64,000 nucleotides of DNA from Marinobacter adhaerens HP15 (GTDB lineage Bacteria; Pseudomonadota; Gammaproteobacteria; Pseudomonadales; Oleiphilaceae), in the NCBI RefSeq assembly GCF_000166295.1, contig NC_017506.1, forward strand, positions 1,178,001 to 1,242,000, read 5' to 3'. Under the pieces are notes generated by a model. The model was given only the letters and a program-made list of their open reading frames with translations. It did not search any database and was not told the origin of the DNA. Below are positions 39,194-48,417 of the stretch, in pieces (position 1 is the first letter of the stretch; each line of letters begins with the position of its first letter). The translations under genes were made by a program, and so were the position numbers.

Positions 39194-40831
39194 TTATTCC
39201 AGGTACAATTCCCTCCCTGGTCCCCAACGGCTTTGCAGTGGACCATCAGAAAGAGCTTTCAGGCGCACAAAATACCGCCTTCCGGGAATAAGACGCAAGG
39301 CTGCCGTGGTATCAGGCAGTGTTGCTTCCTTGATGATATTGTTGAAGCCCGGCTCCTCCGAGAGTTGCAGTCGGTATTCTGCCGCCGTGTCTACCTTCTC
39401 CCAGAACACCCTTACCTGGCTGTCGATGTAGTTCACGCTGATGATCCGAACCGGAGGCAGACTGCCATTGACCACCAGCTCCCGCGGCTGCGTTGTAGCA
39501 ACTGAATTGCCGCCTGCTTCGGTCACCACGCGCCAGTAATACTTGCCAGGCCCAAGCGGGCGTGAGGGCAGGGCAGCCGTTTCGGGTGCCCACTCGCTGG
39601 TGGCGATCAGGTTCCGGAAATCCTGATCCTCGGCTATTTCTACCCGAGCCACTTCATTGTCGCCGTTAAGCTGCCAGCGAAACTCGGGCATATCGTCGTT
39701 GACGGTGCCGCCATCTTCCGGAGCAACCAGGCTGGCAGTCCTGGCCTGAAGATCGACTTCCAGCGGGACGACGCGGGGCATTCCCGCCGTGCCGCGAGTA
39801 TCGAGTGCCGCCAGGTGTACCTCATAGCTGCCATTATCCAGTTGCCCGATATCAAAGCTGTTGCCTGTCAGTTTTCGGCTTTCTACCCAGCGACCTGTGT
39901 CGCTTTCGAAGATGTCCACCCGGTGCATGGGGGCGCGACTTTCCTGCCAGGTCATGGTGGTTGGCAGTTGGGTCAGTCTCGGTGGCAGTGGATTGAGCGC
40001 CGGCGCTGGCGGTAGGCGACGAATGCTCAGGCCGTCATTGTCGGTGGTGGACAGGCTGGCTCCGAAACCCGCAGGGATCCGGCGGGTCTTGCCGGGCGCC
40101 CCGAAGTCAACGTCACCCTCGGTTACCTGCAGGCGAGTGCCCTCTGCCGATGTCTGGAGTGAAAATGCGGTACCTCTCACGGCGGCGACGGCCGAAGGCG
40201 TTTCAATCTCGAATCGTGCGCCTCCCTCCATGACCGGCTTCACCCGGGTGTGGATCTCGCCCCTGTCGAGTCGGAGTCTGGTATCGACCATGCCGGCTTT
40301 GCCGTATTGGGTCAGGCGATTGAAGATGAGTCGAGAATTCGGAGAAATCCTTACTTCCGAGCCGTCCGCCAGTTCAATGGTGGCGGTCCCGGACGCGGAC
40401 AGAATTTCATCACCAACGCGGATGAGGGCGTCTTCACTCAGGGGTGTTTTACGACCGGTATTTCCGGAAATCAGCTGTACGGTTCCGGCGACCGATGTCG
40501 CCCGCGCCGGCTGAGGTTGGCGCTTTAGCCAGGCAAGGGGAATTCGCACACTGTCGCTGGCACCCAGAATGGCACCGTTGCCAATCTTGTTGTATTGCAG
40601 AAGGCGACTCGCGGGATAATTGGGGGCGAGCAGGTCGTTGGCCACTTCCGAAAAGCTTTCTCCCGGCCGCAAGGTGTAGATCCACTCGGGCACCGGGTTA
40701 GCCGACGAAACGTCAGAATGCCCGGCTGAACCGCGCGTTACCGAAAGCTCGGCAGCCGCGGGGGCAGCCCAGGCAAGCAGTGAAAGGATCAGCAGCAGTG
40801 CCGGTAATCGCGGAGCCGGGCTGTCAGTCAT
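39194..40831 (-). CDS. Secreted FecR-domain protein with LysM and FnIII-like repeats
   Basis: 545 residues from ATG 40831. Signal peptide (LLLILSLLAWAAPAAA), a LysM-like segment (YTLRPGESFSEVANDLLAPN) expected to bind peptidoglycan, a FecR domain from about 100 to 250 (GDEILSASGTATIELADGSEVRI, VAAVRGTAFSL, LQVTEGDVDFG), and two FnIII-like or carbohydrate-binding-like modules at the C-terminus (PEFRWQLNGDNEVARVEIAE; VRVFWEKVDTAAEYRLQLSE). Its start overlaps the regulator stop by 8 bases. It probably supplies the periplasmic input for the CHASE2 kinase encoded next, by analogy with FecR-type sensors. Confidence 0.88.
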   Translation of the reverse strand: MTDSPAPRLPALLLILSLLAWAAPAAAELSVTRGSAGHSDVSSANPVPEWIYTLRPGESFSEVANDLLAPNYPASRLLQYNKIGNGAILGASDSVRIPLAWLKRQPQPARATSVAGTVQLISGNTGRKTPLSEDALIRVGDEILSASGTATIELADGSEVRISPNSRLIFNRLTQYGKAGMVDTRLRLDRGEIHTRVKPVMEGGARFEIETPSAVAAVRGTAFSLQTSAEGTRLQVTEGDVDFGAPGKTRRIPAGFGASLSTTDNDGLSIRRLPPAPALNPLPPRLTQLPTTMTWQESRAPMHRVDIFESDTGRWVESRKLTGNSFDIGQLDNGSYEVHLAALDTRGTAGMPRVVPLEVDLQARTASLVAPEDGGTVNDDMPEFRWQLNGDNEVARVEIAEDQDFRNLIATSEWAPETAALPSRPLGPGKYYWRVVTEAGGNSVATTQPRELVVNGSLPPVRIISVNYIDSQVRVFWEKVDTAAEYRLQLSEEPGFNNIIKEATLPDTTAALRLIPGRRYFVRLKALSDGPLQSRWGPGRELYLE

Positions 40832-41558
40832 TGGCTGCCCTGGCGGGTTCGTCGACGTCAAAGGCCTGGTCCTGCGCCTTCATGGCCTCCAGGCGGTAGC
40901 CCCGCTGGTAAATGGTCTTGATGCGGAAGCCGTTTTCCGGGTTCAGGCCGAGACGACGGCGCAGTCGGCTCATATGGGTGTCCACGGTACGGGTATTGAT
41001 ATCCCGCGCCAGACCCCAGACGCGCTCAAGCAGCATTTCCCGAGTCAGCAGCCGGCCCTGGTTCTGGAAGAGGAACAGGGTCAGATCGAAATCCTTGTCG
41101 GTCAGCGTCAGTTCTTCACCATGGAGTGCAATGACCCTTTGCTGCGTGTTGATTTCGAACGGACCATAGCGAAGCACTTCCTTTTCGCTGTCAGGATTGG
41201 AACGTCTCGCCAGGGCATTGATGCGCGCGCCCAATTCCGCTGCACGGGCCGGCTTGGCCAGGTAATCGTCGGCGCCGGCATCCAGAGCCCGAACAATATC
41301 TGCCTCGCTGTCCCGCTGGGTGAGAAACACCACTGGAATCGGCCAGTTCAGCTGGGCGCGAACGCTCTCTAGAACATCAATGCCGGTCATGTCCGGAATC
41401 TGCCAATCCAGAATCAGGAGATCATAGCTGCGGTGCAGAACCGCGCTCAGGAAATTTTGGCCGGTCGGGAAGCTGTCGCAGTGATGCCCGCTTTCAGACA
41501 GAATTGACTGGATGTGCTGTGCCTGTTCGGTTTCATCTTCAAGCAAAGCAATACGCAT
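40824..41558 (-). CDS. OmpR-family response regulator
   Basis: 244 residues. Receiver domain with acidic pocket ALLEDE, phospho-acceptor Asp51 (LLILDWQIPDMTG), switch Thr in FLTQRD and Lys in YLAKP; winged-helix DNA-binding domain from about 130 (LTDKDFDLTLFLFQNQGRLLT, VDTHMSRLRRRL, TIYQRGYRL). First gene of the regulator/FecR/kinase operon, so the kinase two genes later is the likely partner. Confidence 0.95.
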   Translation of the reverse strand: MRIALLEDETEQAQHIQSILSESGHHCDSFPTGQNFLSAVLHRSYDLLILDWQIPDMTGIDVLESVRAQLNWPIPVVFLTQRDSEADIVRALDAGADDYLAKPARAAELGARINALARRSNPDSEKEVLRYGPFEINTQQRVIALHGEELTLTDKDFDLTLFLFQNQGRLLTREMLLERVWGLARDINTRTVDTHMSRLRRRLGLNPENGFRIKTIYQRGYRLEAMKAQDQAFDVDEPARAAND

Positions 41559-41669
41559 TAAGCCTCTCCCGGAGTGTCGCTCTCTTGCCTGGTATCGAGC
41601 AGAGCTTTCAATGGACTACTCTGCTATATCAATCAATTATCACAAAATGTGGATCTGCGTTCAGTATCG

Positions 41670-43853
41670 TTATGTAGACTTGCGTAAACGGACTGAAGGC
41701 TTTCCGTTGTCGTCGTCCAGTGTTTGTCGGCAGCCGGGGAAATTACTGCAGCCCCAGAACCAGCCTTTTTTCCCTTTTCGTCGCACCAGGGGCGAGAAAC
41801 AGTGGGGGCATGGAATGGGTTTCTGGCCAGTGCCATCCTGAGGCGTGGCTTCTTCCAGCGGTCGGGTGCCCCGGCAATCCGGGTAGCGTGTGCAGGCAAA
41901 AAAGCGGCCGAATTTGCCCTCACGCTCCAGCATCGGGGCGCGACATTTGGGGCAGTGGGGCTGTGCCTCTGGCGAGGTTGTGCCGATGCTCTCCGAGTCG
42001 ACGGTCGGGCGGCCTTGGGGCCTGTCCAGAAAGCCGCGGATCTCCTCTTTGAGGGTATCCAGGAACTTTCTGGGATCGCCCTCGCCACGGCGAATGCTCT
42101 CCAGGTTGGCTTCCCAGACGGCCGTGCGATCCGGCTTGCTTACCGATTCGGGCAAAGCACTGATCAACGCCTTGGCTTTGTCGGTGGCGCGTATATGTCG
42201 ACTGTCGCGGTACAGGTAATCGCGCTTGAACAAGGTATCGATGATCGCAGCCCGGGTTGCTTCGGTGCCCAGGCCATCGGTCTCGCGCAGGGTTTTGCGA
42301 AGTTCGGTATCGGTTACAAATCGGGCAATGTTGGTCATTGCCGAGAGCAGGGTCGCGTCGGTGAAATGCTGGGGCGGCTGGGTTTTGCGCTCGCTGAGGC
42401 TGCTATCGTCGCAGAATACTGGTTCGCCTTTTTCCAGTCTGGGAAGGGGGGCCTTCTCCGGTTCCTTGCGAGCTTCTCGCAGTTTCAGTTCCAGCGTTTT
42501 CCAGCCCGGCACCAGGATGGCGGTTTCCGTCGCGCGGAATTCGTGCTCTGACACTCGTACCGTTAGCTTACCCTCCCTGTGCACGGCATCGGGCGCGAAC
42601 TGCATCAGATAATACCGGCTGATCAGTCCGTAGATTTTTTCTTCCGCGTCACTGAGTTTGCCGTTCGGCGTCGGGCGGCTGGTTGGGATAATAGCGTGGT
42701 GGGCGTCGACCTGTTTGTCGTTCCAGGCGGAAGTCCTGCGACCAAGGTCTGCGCCGTTGCAGGCTTCCTCCAAATCCGGTGCTACTCGGGCAATGGCCCT
42801 TATCACCTGCTCCCGCTGGCTGTAGTGGCCTTCCGGTAAATACCGGCAATCGGATCGCGGGTAGGTGATGAGCTGGTGGCGCTCGTAAAGATTCTGGGCG
42901 GTATCCAGGACGTCTTTGGCCCCCATCCGGAATAGCCGGCCTGCTTCAATTTGCAGGGCCGACAGGGAAAACGGCAGCGGTGGCGCTTCCGACCGATCCC
43001 GAAAGCGGGACTCGGTGATGGTGCCGGGTCGGTTTCGAACGCTGTCGGCAATCTGTTCAGCGACTTCCCGGTTCAGCAGGCGGTTCTCTTCGTCCAGGTA
43101 ATCCTGGAACTGCTCGTTGGGCTGCCAGCGGGCGGTGAAGGTTTGCTGGTCGGCTTCTTCCTCCTGAGCCCTGAACCTTGCTTCAATGCGGTAATAGGGC
43201 TTGGGCTGGAAGTGTTCGATGGTGGTGTCACGTTCAACCACAAGGCCAAGTACCGGAGTCTGGACCCGGCCAACGGAATAGACCCCCTGTTCACCCTGCC
43301 GCTGATAACTGAGGGTATAAAATCGGGTCAGGTTGATGCCATAGAGCCAGTCGGCGCGTTGTCTGGCCAGGGCGGAATGGGATAACCGACGGAATTCCCG
43401 GTTGTCCCTGGGGCTCTGGATCGCCCGGGCCACGGCCGCTGGCGTCAAATCGTTGATCAGTATCCGTTGAACCGGAGCGCTAGCGCCGAAATAGCGTATA
43501 ACTTCGTCCACCAGCAGCTGGCCTTCCCGATCCGGGTCGCCAGCATGAATAATGGTCTTGGCCTGGCGAATCAGGGATTCCAGCACCTTTAATTGTTGCT
43601 GAACACTGTCCTTGGGCATGACCTCCCATTTGTCGGGAAACATCGGCAGGTCTTCCTGGCGCCATTTCTTCCAGGCCGGGTTATAGCGTGCAGGTTCTGC
43701 CGGCTCCAGCAGGTGGCCGATGCACCAGCTAACGGTGGCAGCATTTTCGCCAGTGCCACAGCGTATCCAGCCCTGGCCTTTCTGGTGAGGGCCGGGGAGG
43801 GCAGCGGCGATGGCGCGGCCGAGGCTTGGTTTTTCGGCGATGTACAGGTGCAT
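41670..43853 (-). CDS. topB: DNA topoisomerase III
   Basis: Type IA topoisomerase acting in decatenation and recombination. 727 residues from ATG 43853 (MHLYIAEKPSLGRAIAAAL, TOPRIM). DPDREGQLLVDEV completes the TOPRIM site; the active-site Tyr is in LITYPRSDCRYLPE; two four-Cys zinc ribbons at the C-terminus (CPKCRAPMLEREGKFGRFFAC and CPHCFSPLVRRKG...) are more than E. coli TopB carries. Longer upstream reading frame to 44042 lacks a good start and covers the inverted repeat, so it was not used. Confidence 0.96.
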   Translation of the reverse strand: MHLYIAEKPSLGRAIAAALPGPHQKGQGWIRCGTGENAATVSWCIGHLLEPAEPARYNPAWKKWRQEDLPMFPDKWEVMPKDSVQQQLKVLESLIRQAKTIIHAGDPDREGQLLVDEVIRYFGASAPVQRILINDLTPAAVARAIQSPRDNREFRRLSHSALARQRADWLYGINLTRFYTLSYQRQGEQGVYSVGRVQTPVLGLVVERDTTIEHFQPKPYYRIEARFRAQEEEADQQTFTARWQPNEQFQDYLDEENRLLNREVAEQIADSVRNRPGTITESRFRDRSEAPPLPFSLSALQIEAGRLFRMGAKDVLDTAQNLYERHQLITYPRSDCRYLPEGHYSQREQVIRAIARVAPDLEEACNGADLGRRTSAWNDKQVDAHHAIIPTSRPTPNGKLSDAEEKIYGLISRYYLMQFAPDAVHREGKLTVRVSEHEFRATETAILVPGWKTLELKLREARKEPEKAPLPRLEKGEPVFCDDSSLSERKTQPPQHFTDATLLSAMTNIARFVTDTELRKTLRETDGLGTEATRAAIIDTLFKRDYLYRDSRHIRATDKAKALISALPESVSKPDRTAVWEANLESIRRGEGDPRKFLDTLKEEIRGFLDRPQGRPTVDSESIGTTSPEAQPHCPKCRAPMLEREGKFGRFFACTRYPDCRGTRPLEEATPQDGTGQKPIPCPHCFSPLVRRKGKKGWFWGCSNFPGCRQTLDDDNGKPSVRLRKST

Positions 43854-43972
43854 GGGGTTTGGGTGTTTTGGAATCGGGATGGGAATGTGGCGCTTTGGCT
43901 TTATGGTGTCAAGGCTCTCGGGTGTGTCCTGTATGTGTAGTAGACTGAGGTTGTTGGTGGAGGCGGCTGTGA

Positions 43973-44061
43973 AGATGGCTTTCCCAAAAGACGCCGTGAA
44001 CCCATCCATGGGGGCTTGGTGTTGCCATCCTTGGCAACACACACTTTTGGGAAAGCCATCT
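43973..44061. repeat. Structured inverted-repeat element between topB and the BolA-family gene
   Basis: Outer arms of 18 bases match perfectly in inverted orientation (43973-43990 and 44044-44061; arm core GGCTTTCCCAAAAG). Inside are two smaller hairpins: CCCATCCATGGG (44001-44012) and GTGTTGCCA-TCCT-TGGCAACAC (44019-44040). The whole 89 bases can fold into a three-way junction. It lies between divergent genes. Such units are often short dispersed repeats (REP- or MITE-like); no second copy was noticed in this window and no target-site duplication is evident. Confidence 0.75.
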
Positions 44062-44130
44062 CCACACCCGCTTCTGACCGTTCGTCATTCGCCCTCTTCC
44101 ATCAGGGTTGAGCAGTAGGAGTCTCGAAAC

Positions 44131-44487
44131 ATGAAGATCCAGAATGCAATTGAAACCAAGCTGAACGACGCCTTCGATGCGCGTGTGCTTCAGGTGGAGA
44201 ACGAGAGCCACAAGCACAGTGTGCCGCCTAATTCTGAAACTCATTTCAAGGTGACCCTGGTGTCGCCGGAATTTGAGGGGCAGATGAGGGTGCGGCGTCA
44301 TCAGGCGATTTACAAGGTGCTTGCCGAGGAACTGGCGGGGCCGGTTCATGCGCTGGCGTTGCATCTATACTCACCGGAAGAATGGGAGGCGACGGGGCAG
44401 TCGGCGCCGGAGTCTCCGAATTGTATGGGCGGGTCGAAGAAAGATCCGGCGATGGCGACGCGGACCGCACAGGGAGAGGGTTCATGA
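44131..44487 (+). CDS. BolA family protein
   Basis: 118 residues: IETKLNDAFDARVLQVENES, the class-typical HFKVTLVSPEFEGQMRVRRHQAIYKVLAEEL with the conserved RHQ segment, HALALHLYSPEEW. BolA proteins pair with monothiol glutaredoxins in iron handling or act as stress regulators. The C-terminal 25 residues (SPNCMGGSKKDPAMAT) are an extension with one Cys. ATG 44131 has TAGGAG upstream. Overlaps yciO by ATGA. Confidence 0.93.
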   Translation: MKIQNAIETKLNDAFDARVLQVENESHKHSVPPNSETHFKVTLVSPEFEGQMRVRRHQAIYKVLAEELAGPVHALALHLYSPEEWEATGQSAPESPNCMGGSKKDPAMATRTAQGEGS

Positions 44488-45107
44488 GTCAGTTTTTCCA
44501 GATTCATCCGGAGACGCCGCAGAAGCGTCTGATCAATCAGGCGGTGGATATTCTGCGTCGTGGCGGGGTGATCGTGTATCCCACGGATTCAGCCTATGCC
44601 ATTGGCTGTCACCTGGGTGACAAGCAGGCGGCGGATCGGATCAAGCGGATTCGCCGTCTGGATGACAAGCATAACTTCACCCTGGTGTGCCGGGATCTTT
44701 CGGACATCGGGGTCTATGCCAAGGTGGATAACACCCAGTACCGGTTGCTGAAGAATTTCACGCCCGGACCCTACACTTTCATTCTGGATGCCACCAGTGA
44801 AGTGCCCCGGCGGCTGCTTCATCCCAAGCGCCGGTCAGTGGGCGTCCGTGTGCCGGACAATGCCATTGTTCAGGAGCTGTTGGGCGAGCTTGGTGAGCCC
44901 ATCATGAGCAGCACCCTGATTCTGCCGGGCGAAACCGATCCGATGACAGACCCTTATGAAATCCGGGAAACCCTGGAGCATGAGCTGGATCTGATTATCG
45001 ACGGAGGATTCTGCGGTATGGAAGCGACCACGGTCGTGGACTTCACCGGCGAGGCTCCGGTGGTTACCCGTGTTGGCAAGGGGGATCCGGCGCCTTTCGA
45101 GGTCTGA
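44484..45107 (+). CDS. yciO: YciO/YrdC/Sua5 family protein (threonylcarbamoyl-AMP synthase-like)
   Basis: 207 residues closely resembling E. coli YciO: MSQFFQIHPETPQKRLINQA, GGVIVYPTDSAYAIGC, HNFTLVCRDLS, TPGPYTFILDAT, RRLLHPKRRSVGVRVPDN. The fold binds ATP and double-stranded RNA; the paralogue TsaC makes threonylcarbamoyl-AMP for tRNA t6A, while the YciO role is uncertain. Coupled to the BolA-family gene by a 4-base overlap. Confidence 0.92.
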   Translation: MSQFFQIHPETPQKRLINQAVDILRRGGVIVYPTDSAYAIGCHLGDKQAADRIKRIRRLDDKHNFTLVCRDLSDIGVYAKVDNTQYRLLKNFTPGPYTFILDATSEVPRRLLHPKRRSVGVRVPDNAIVQELLGELGEPIMSSTLILPGETDPMTDPYEIRETLEHELDLIIDGGFCGMEATTVVDFTGEAPVVTRVGKGDPAPFEV

Positions 45108-45128
45108 TTCTCCTGATCCGTCTTTCCG

Positions 45129-45794
45129 TTATGCCCGGGCGTTCAGATTAAAGGCGTACGCCCGGCTATTCCCTGCAGCTTCGATTTGCTCGGCACTCAC
45201 TGAGCGGCGCATGGTGTCGTAACGGTGCACGAGGTCCTGCAGGCCGTTGAATTGCTGGTTCTCGCTGATCAGTGTGTCCAATAGCGGGTTATTCACCCCG
45301 TACGCCTGGTTGAGCTTGAGCGCATTGTCCATGAAATGCAGCGTTGGCTCGTTAACGCTGAGGCGATTGAACGCTTCCTTGAAGTTTTTGTTTACGTTCA
45401 GATCTTTTTCAATCTGGATGCGTGTGTTGTCTGCGATTTTCCCTTCCACCGCAACGCTGCCATTCTCCGTTTTGCTCACGTTCAATGCGGTTGCCGGGTG
45501 CAGGTTGTATTCGGCAAGTTTGTGCCGCAGGGTTTCCCGTACAAAGGCAAGATCCTGCCCCACGGTCTGTTTGTAGTCAGCCATGGCCAGCCTGCGGGCT
45601 TTCAGCCGTGAGAGGTCAGACTGGTTGTTCTCCGAGGGTGTAAAGCGGTCATCGCCAGGTGTCGGCTCGGTTTCCATGGCCTTTGCCTGTGCTTTGCCAG
45701 GCGCGGCTTCCGGCGCTGTTGAGGGCGTCTGGCGCCTTTCCATGGCCTGCTGGAACTGGGTGCTCGCCCGGATCAGAGAGGTCAGTAGGGACAT
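45129..45794 (-). CDS. Hypothetical protein, 221 aa
   Basis: Not recognised. Soluble, no signal peptide or membrane helix. N-terminal about 75 residues are polar and Pro/Ala-rich, probably disordered; the rest looks helical: RLKARRLAMADYKQTVGQDL, VRETLRHKLAEYNLHPATAL, NKNFKEAFNRLSVNEPTLHF, then NNPLLDTLISENQQFNGLQD. ATG 45794 has a perfect AGGAGG site. Divergent from the chemoreceptor gene and convergent with yciO. No homology claim made. Confidence 0.7.
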   Translation of the reverse strand: MSLLTSLIRASTQFQQAMERRQTPSTAPEAAPGKAQAKAMETEPTPGDDRFTPSENNQSDLSRLKARRLAMADYKQTVGQDLAFVRETLRHKLAEYNLHPATALNVSKTENGSVAVEGKIADNTRIQIEKDLNVNKNFKEAFNRLSVNEPTLHFMDNALKLNQAYGVNNPLLDTLISENQQFNGLQDLVHRYDTMRRSVSAEQIEAAGNSRAYAFNLNARA

Positions 45795-45994
45795 GGATGG
45801 GTTTCCTCCTTCGGTCAACCGGAGTGCGGTTTCCGAACAGTCAGCGTTGGGAATCACGAATGCTTGTCATCGTGCTCTGCAGCTTTCAGGCCAACTCGAT
45901 GAAGTCCCGGGCTGAGGGCTCCCCCTCCTTCCTTCATGTGTAAACGACTTTTCCCGGATCTGATCTGGGTCAGGAAATAATTGACGCATATCTA

Positions 45995-46021
45995 TAAAGT
46001 TTGGCGACAGTTAGTTGTCAT
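45995..46021 (+). promoter_or_regulatory. Possible sigma-28 (FliA) promoter of the chemoreceptor
   Basis: A perfect TAAAGTTT -35 box (45995-46002), an 11-base spacer, then GTTGTCAT, a poor match to GCCGATAA. It lies 60 bases before the chemoreceptor start, the right place for flagellar-class control of a chemotaxis gene. Confidence 0.35.
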
Positions 46022-46080
46022 CACGAAACGTCAAAACAACGTCCTGGCCGCATGCCGCGCGGTCTCTGTGTCGGGTTACC

Positions 46081-47706
46081 ATGAAAAAACAGTATTCCAT
46101 CCGCTTTCTCTTACTTGCCGCTCTGGCGGCTGCCTTCTCCCTGGTGCTCGTGTTTACCGTAATCTACAGTGCAGACTCGCAGCGTGATCATCTTGAAGAG
46201 TTCAGCCACAAATACGTGGATGGACTGACAAAATCCTATTTCGATGGGCTGAATACCATGATGGTCACCGGCACCATCGGTAACCGGGATGTCCTCCGGA
46301 AAAAGGTGATGGCGTCTGAAGACGTGCTGGACGTGCGGGTGATTCGCAGTGACCATTTGAATCGGATCTTCGGCAACGGCAACGCGTCGGAACAGAAGCG
46401 GGAACCACTGGATAAGAAAGCGCTTACCGGTGAGCGGGTGGAGTCCTATTCCAGCAATGAGGACGGGCGAGTCTACACACTTATTGAGCCCGTGATCGCG
46501 ATGGAAAACTATCAGGGCGTCAACTGCCTTGGCTGTCATCAGGCCAGTGAGGGTGACGTTCTTGGCGCCATTCGGGTGGACTATTCCATGGCTGACAGCG
46601 ATGCCCGTTTGCAGCAGCAACTGCTGACCAGTGGCGGTATTCAGGTAACCATCTTTGCTGCGGTGTTTTTCCTGACCGCCGCCGCTTTGAGTCGACTGGT
46701 GTTTTCCCGTTTGCGGCGACTCCACGACCGCATGGACGAGATCTCCAGAAACTCTGACCTGACCATTGAGCTTGAGGTTAGCCGCAACGACGAGATCGGT
46801 TCCGTCTCCCGGGCGTTCAACCGGATGATGGCGAAGATACGGGAGAGCATGAATACCGTCATGGACAACGCCGAACAGGTTGAACAGGCGGCCAGAAGCA
46901 TTGCAGGGAAGGCTGACACGACAGAGAGGGAAGTGCTTGCCCAGCGTGACAACACGGATCAGGTGGCCAGCGCCACTACCGAGATGGCCGCATCTGCGGT
47001 TCAGGTTCGGGAAAATGCCATCCATACCACCCGAAAATCCGCAGATACTGCGGAATCAGCGAGCAAGGGTGAGAGCCTTGCCCGGAATGCAGTAAAAGGC
47101 ATCGAGGCATTGAACTCCGAGGTCCAGAGTGGCGCAAAACGCATTGAGCAGCTGGATCAACGTACCAGTAAGATGTCGGATATGCTGGAGGTAATCTCCA
47201 ATATCGCTGACCAGACCAACCTGCTGGCGCTCAATGCCGCCATCGAGGCGGCCCGTGCCGGAGAGCAGGGGCGCGGTTTTTCTGTGGTGGCCGATGAGGT
47301 GCGTGCGCTGGCGTCGAGAACTCAGGATTCAACGGAGGAAATCCGGAACACCATCAACGGACTGAAGGGAGAGGTTGTCGATTGTGTGGCCACCATGCGC
47401 CATGCCTCTGAGATGGCAGAGCATCAGGTTTCAGCCATTCTGACCGTAGAGTCTGAACTGCAAACCATTGCATCTGCTGTGCGGGAGATCACCAACCTCA
47501 ATCAGGAAATGGAGAGCGCTGCCAACGAGCAGAGCGATGTCTCCGAATCCATTAATCACAACGTGATTGAAATCAGTCGCTCGGCAGAGCAGACCTCCGG
47601 GGATGCCAAGGAGACAGCGAGAATTGCCGGAGACCTTCTGGCCATGGCCGAGAATCTCAGGAAAACCATCGAACAGTTCCGGCTGAATCAGGAAGGCCGC
47701 CCTTAG
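46081..47706 (+). CDS. Methyl-accepting chemotaxis protein with periplasmic haem c motif
   Basis: 541 residues from ATG 46081. Membrane helix at about 8-28, periplasmic sensor domain carrying CLGCH at residues 149-153 (covalent haem c site), second membrane helix about 190-210 (VTIFAAVFFLTAAAL), a HAMP domain, then the long signalling hairpin with the conserved tip NIADQTNLLALNAAIEAARAGE-type stretch (47.2 kb). A haem-bearing sensor points to redox, oxygen or nitric oxide taxis. Longer in-frame start at 46015 is unlikely. The neighbour at 48.4 kb also has CLGCH. Confidence 0.94.
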   Translation: MKKQYSIRFLLLAALAAAFSLVLVFTVIYSADSQRDHLEEFSHKYVDGLTKSYFDGLNTMMVTGTIGNRDVLRKKVMASEDVLDVRVIRSDHLNRIFGNGNASEQKREPLDKKALTGERVESYSSNEDGRVYTLIEPVIAMENYQGVNCLGCHQASEGDVLGAIRVDYSMADSDARLQQQLLTSGGIQVTIFAAVFFLTAAALSRLVFSRLRRLHDRMDEISRNSDLTIELEVSRNDEIGSVSRAFNRMMAKIRESMNTVMDNAEQVEQAARSIAGKADTTEREVLAQRDNTDQVASATTEMAASAVQVRENAIHTTRKSADTAESASKGESLARNAVKGIEALNSEVQSGAKRIEQLDQRTSKMSDMLEVISNIADQTNLLALNAAIEAARAGEQGRGFSVVADEVRALASRTQDSTEEIRNTINGLKGEVVDCVATMRHASEMAEHQVSAILTVESELQTIASAVREITNLNQEMESAANEQSDVSESINHNVIEISRSAEQTSGDAKETARIAGDLLAMAENLRKTIEQFRLNQEGRP

Positions 47707-47733
47707 AACGGCGGCGTGGGTCTGGCGACAGGC

Positions 47734-48381
47734 TCAGCCCCGATGGTCGGAAACAAAGGGGTTGGTGGCTCGCTCCCGGCCAAAGGTGGACATCGGACCG
47801 TGTCCGGGAATGAACGCAACCTCGTCGCCGAGCGGGAACAGCTGTTCCCTGATAGAGCGAATCAGTGTTGCGTGGTCGCCCTTTGGAAAATCCGTGCGTC
47901 CGATGGAGCCATGGAACAGCACGTCACCTACCAGCGCCAGACCGGATTCCTTGTGGTAAAAAACCACATGTCCCGGTGTGTGGCCGGGGCAGTGAAGGAC
48001 TTCCAGGGTCTGGTTACCCACGGTGACCTGCTGCCCATCTTCCAGCCAGCGATCCGGGGTGAAAACTTCCGGGGCCGGAAACCCGAACATCTGCGCCTGC
48101 TGGGGCAGGCCAACAATCCAGAAATTGTCTTCCTTCTGCGGCCCCTCAATGGGAATACCCAGCTCTTTGGTCAGCTCCGCAGTTCCGCCGGCATGGTCAA
48201 TGTGGGCATGGGTAAGCAGAATTTTCTCGACCGTCACGCCTTCCTCAGCCACAGCGGCGCGAATCTTCTCCAGATCCCCGCCCGGATCGACTACGGCTGC
48301 CCGGCGCGTCTTTTCGCACCAGATCAGTGAGCAGTTCTGCTGGAAAGGCGTGACCGGAATGATTCTGTAGTTCAGTGACAT
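47734..48381 (-). CDS. MBL-fold metallo-hydrolase, YcbL / glyoxalase II-like
   Basis: 215 residues. Dinuclear-metal motif [10 protein letters not shown] near residue 55, then [24 protein letters not shown] and [10 protein letters not shown] for the remaining ligands. YcbL-type proteins are shorter than GloB (about 250) and lack its C-terminal substrate domain, as here; they can hydrolyse S-lactoylglutathione or sulfur-containing thiol adducts. ATG 48381 starts [10 protein letters not shown]. Convergent with the chemoreceptor gene. Confidence 0.9.
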   Translation of the reverse strand: MSLNYRIIPVTPFQQNCSLIWCEKTRRAAVVDPGGDLEKIRAAVAEEGVTVEKILLTHAHIDHAGGTAELTKELGIPIEGPQKEDNFWIVGLPQQAQMFGFPAPEVFTPDRWLEDGQQVTVGNQTLEVLHCPGHTPGHVVFYHKESGLALVGDVLFHGSIGRTDFPKGDHATLIRSIREQLFPLGDEVAFIPGHGPMSTFGRERATNPFVSDHRG

Positions 48382-48417
48382 ACCTGTTCTCAATCGCTGA
48401 AGAAATGGCTAGTGCCA

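Noticed and set aside
43854..44042. N-terminal extension of topB to 44042
   Set aside because: It would code through the inverted-repeat element and lacks a ribosome site; MHLYIAEKPSLGRAI at 43853 is the standard TopB start.
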